Below, in pieces: positions 24,596 through 24,926 of a DNA stretch of 24,926 bases; positions within the stretch are counted from its first letter, which is position 1, and every line of letters starts with the position of its first letter. A program made the position numbers and the translations under genes. Origin of the DNA: PALSA-660 sp036508875 (lineage in GTDB: Bacteria > Actinomycetota > Coriobacteriia > Anaerosomatales > PALSA-660); assembly GCA_036508875.1 (NCBI GenBank), contig DATCGP010000075.1, positions 1-24,926 on the forward strand. The letters are read 5' to 3'. Below the pieces are notes generated by a model. It was not told the DNA's origin. It searched no databases and worked only from the letters and a program-made list of their open reading frames with translations.

Positions 24596-24926
24596 CTACG
24601 GCGCCGAACTCTGAAAGATCAGAGACTCGTTGCCGCCCTTGTCGTACAAGGTCAACGCGCCGCCGGCGACCTTGTACGAACCGACTTGGGCCAGCAGCTG
24701 TTGGTACGCAGACTCAGCGCGCATCGCGGGCTCGGGGCCGGCCATCTCGGTCATCGCGAGCGCGCCGAGAGTGATCGACCCGCCCGGACCCACGCTGTAG
24801 ACACCGCCGTAGCTGTTCACGCCGCTGTTGCCGGAGATCTGCCCGTCTGCGAACTTGGCGGTGATCGTCACCGAGGCCGGGTCGATCGAGCTGATGGACC
24901 AGCCCGTGAGCCTCCACTGGGTGCCG
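24596..24926 (-). CDS. META-domain (HslJ-like) protein, 5' end outside window
   Basis: The frame is open to the right edge, so the N-terminus, any lipoprotein signal and possible further domains are missing. The visible 109 codons make a META domain: GTQWRLTGWSISSIDPASV at the edge, then ITAKFADGQISGNSGVNSYG, GGSITLGALAMTEMAGP, AYQQLLAQV, and GGALTLYDKGGNESLIF at the end. These match the order of the HslJ/META family (start GTxW, GVNxY core, final LxLxxxxxxxLxF). Such domains occur in secreted or lipoprotein stress proteins; in E. coli HslJ is linked to novobiocin resistance. Stop TAG at 24598-24596. The 110-nt gap to the zinc-ribbon gene shows no clear terminator. Confidence 0.87.
   Translation of the reverse strand, partial: GTQWRLTGWSISSIDPASVTITAKFADGQISGNSGVNSYGGVYSVGPGGSITLGALAMTEMAGPEPAMRAESAYQQLLAQVGSYKVAGGALTLYDKGGNESLIFQSSAP

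Overview
The window is GC-rich bacterial DNA, with G/C dominating third codon positions. It combines a multiheme c-type cytochrome, a T-box-controlled amino-acid operon and the one-gene forms of LeuC and LeuD. This would fit an anaerobic, respiring high-GC bacterium such as a deep-branching actinobacterium (Coriobacteriia/OPB41-like). That placement is inferred from gene content and base composition; the window has no rRNA or other phylogenetic marker.

Layout. (1) Positions 1-944, plus strand: the 3' part of a secreted multiheme cytochrome with 14 heme-binding motifs arranged in repeated three-heme modules. A perfect 14-bp hairpin at 966-997 separates it from the convergent operon. (2) Positions 1022-16384, minus strand: one long biosynthetic operon read right to left: promoter, leucine-type T-box leader with an intrinsic terminator, then ilvD, ilvB, ilvN, ilvC, a class-V aminotransferase, serA, leuA, leuC, leuD, leuB, ilvE, cimA. 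Genes overlap by 4 bp or are mostly separated by short gaps (largest 81 nt), with no convincing internal terminator. (3) Positions 16515-17492, plus strand: a membrane-anchored GGDEF diguanylate cyclase, divergent from the operon. (4) Positions 17470-24926, minus strand: an SGNH-hydrolase-like gene interrupted by an in-frame TAG; isocitrate dehydrogenase; a GNAT acetyltransferase coupled to a flavodoxin-like protein; a small Cys-rich protein coupled to a GYF_2 protein; DusB; an AlaX-type tRNA-editing protein; a 21-bp perfect inverted repeat; a double zinc-ribbon membrane protein with an internal duplication; and the 3' part of a META-domain protein cut by the window edge.

How the genes work together. 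IlvBN, IlvC, IlvD and IlvE make valine and isoleucine from 2-oxo acids. LeuA, LeuCD and LeuB make 2-oxoisocaproate for leucine. CimA with the same LeuCD and LeuB can make 2-oxobutyrate for isoleucine from pyruvate and acetyl-CoA without threonine deaminase. SerA and the class-V aminotransferase supply the first two steps of serine synthesis. Isocitrate dehydrogenase would feed 2-oxoglutarate/glutamate to the aminotransferases. The T-box, whose specifier reads as CUG (Leu) by comparison with the known specifier-loop layout, would couple the whole set, including the serine genes, to leucyl-tRNA charging.

Most of the window is recognisable metabolism. The points most worth a second look are the amber codon inside the catalytic motif of the SGNH gene, the modular cytochrome, the serine genes under a leucine T-box, and the small Cys-rich gene coupled to the GYF_2 gene.
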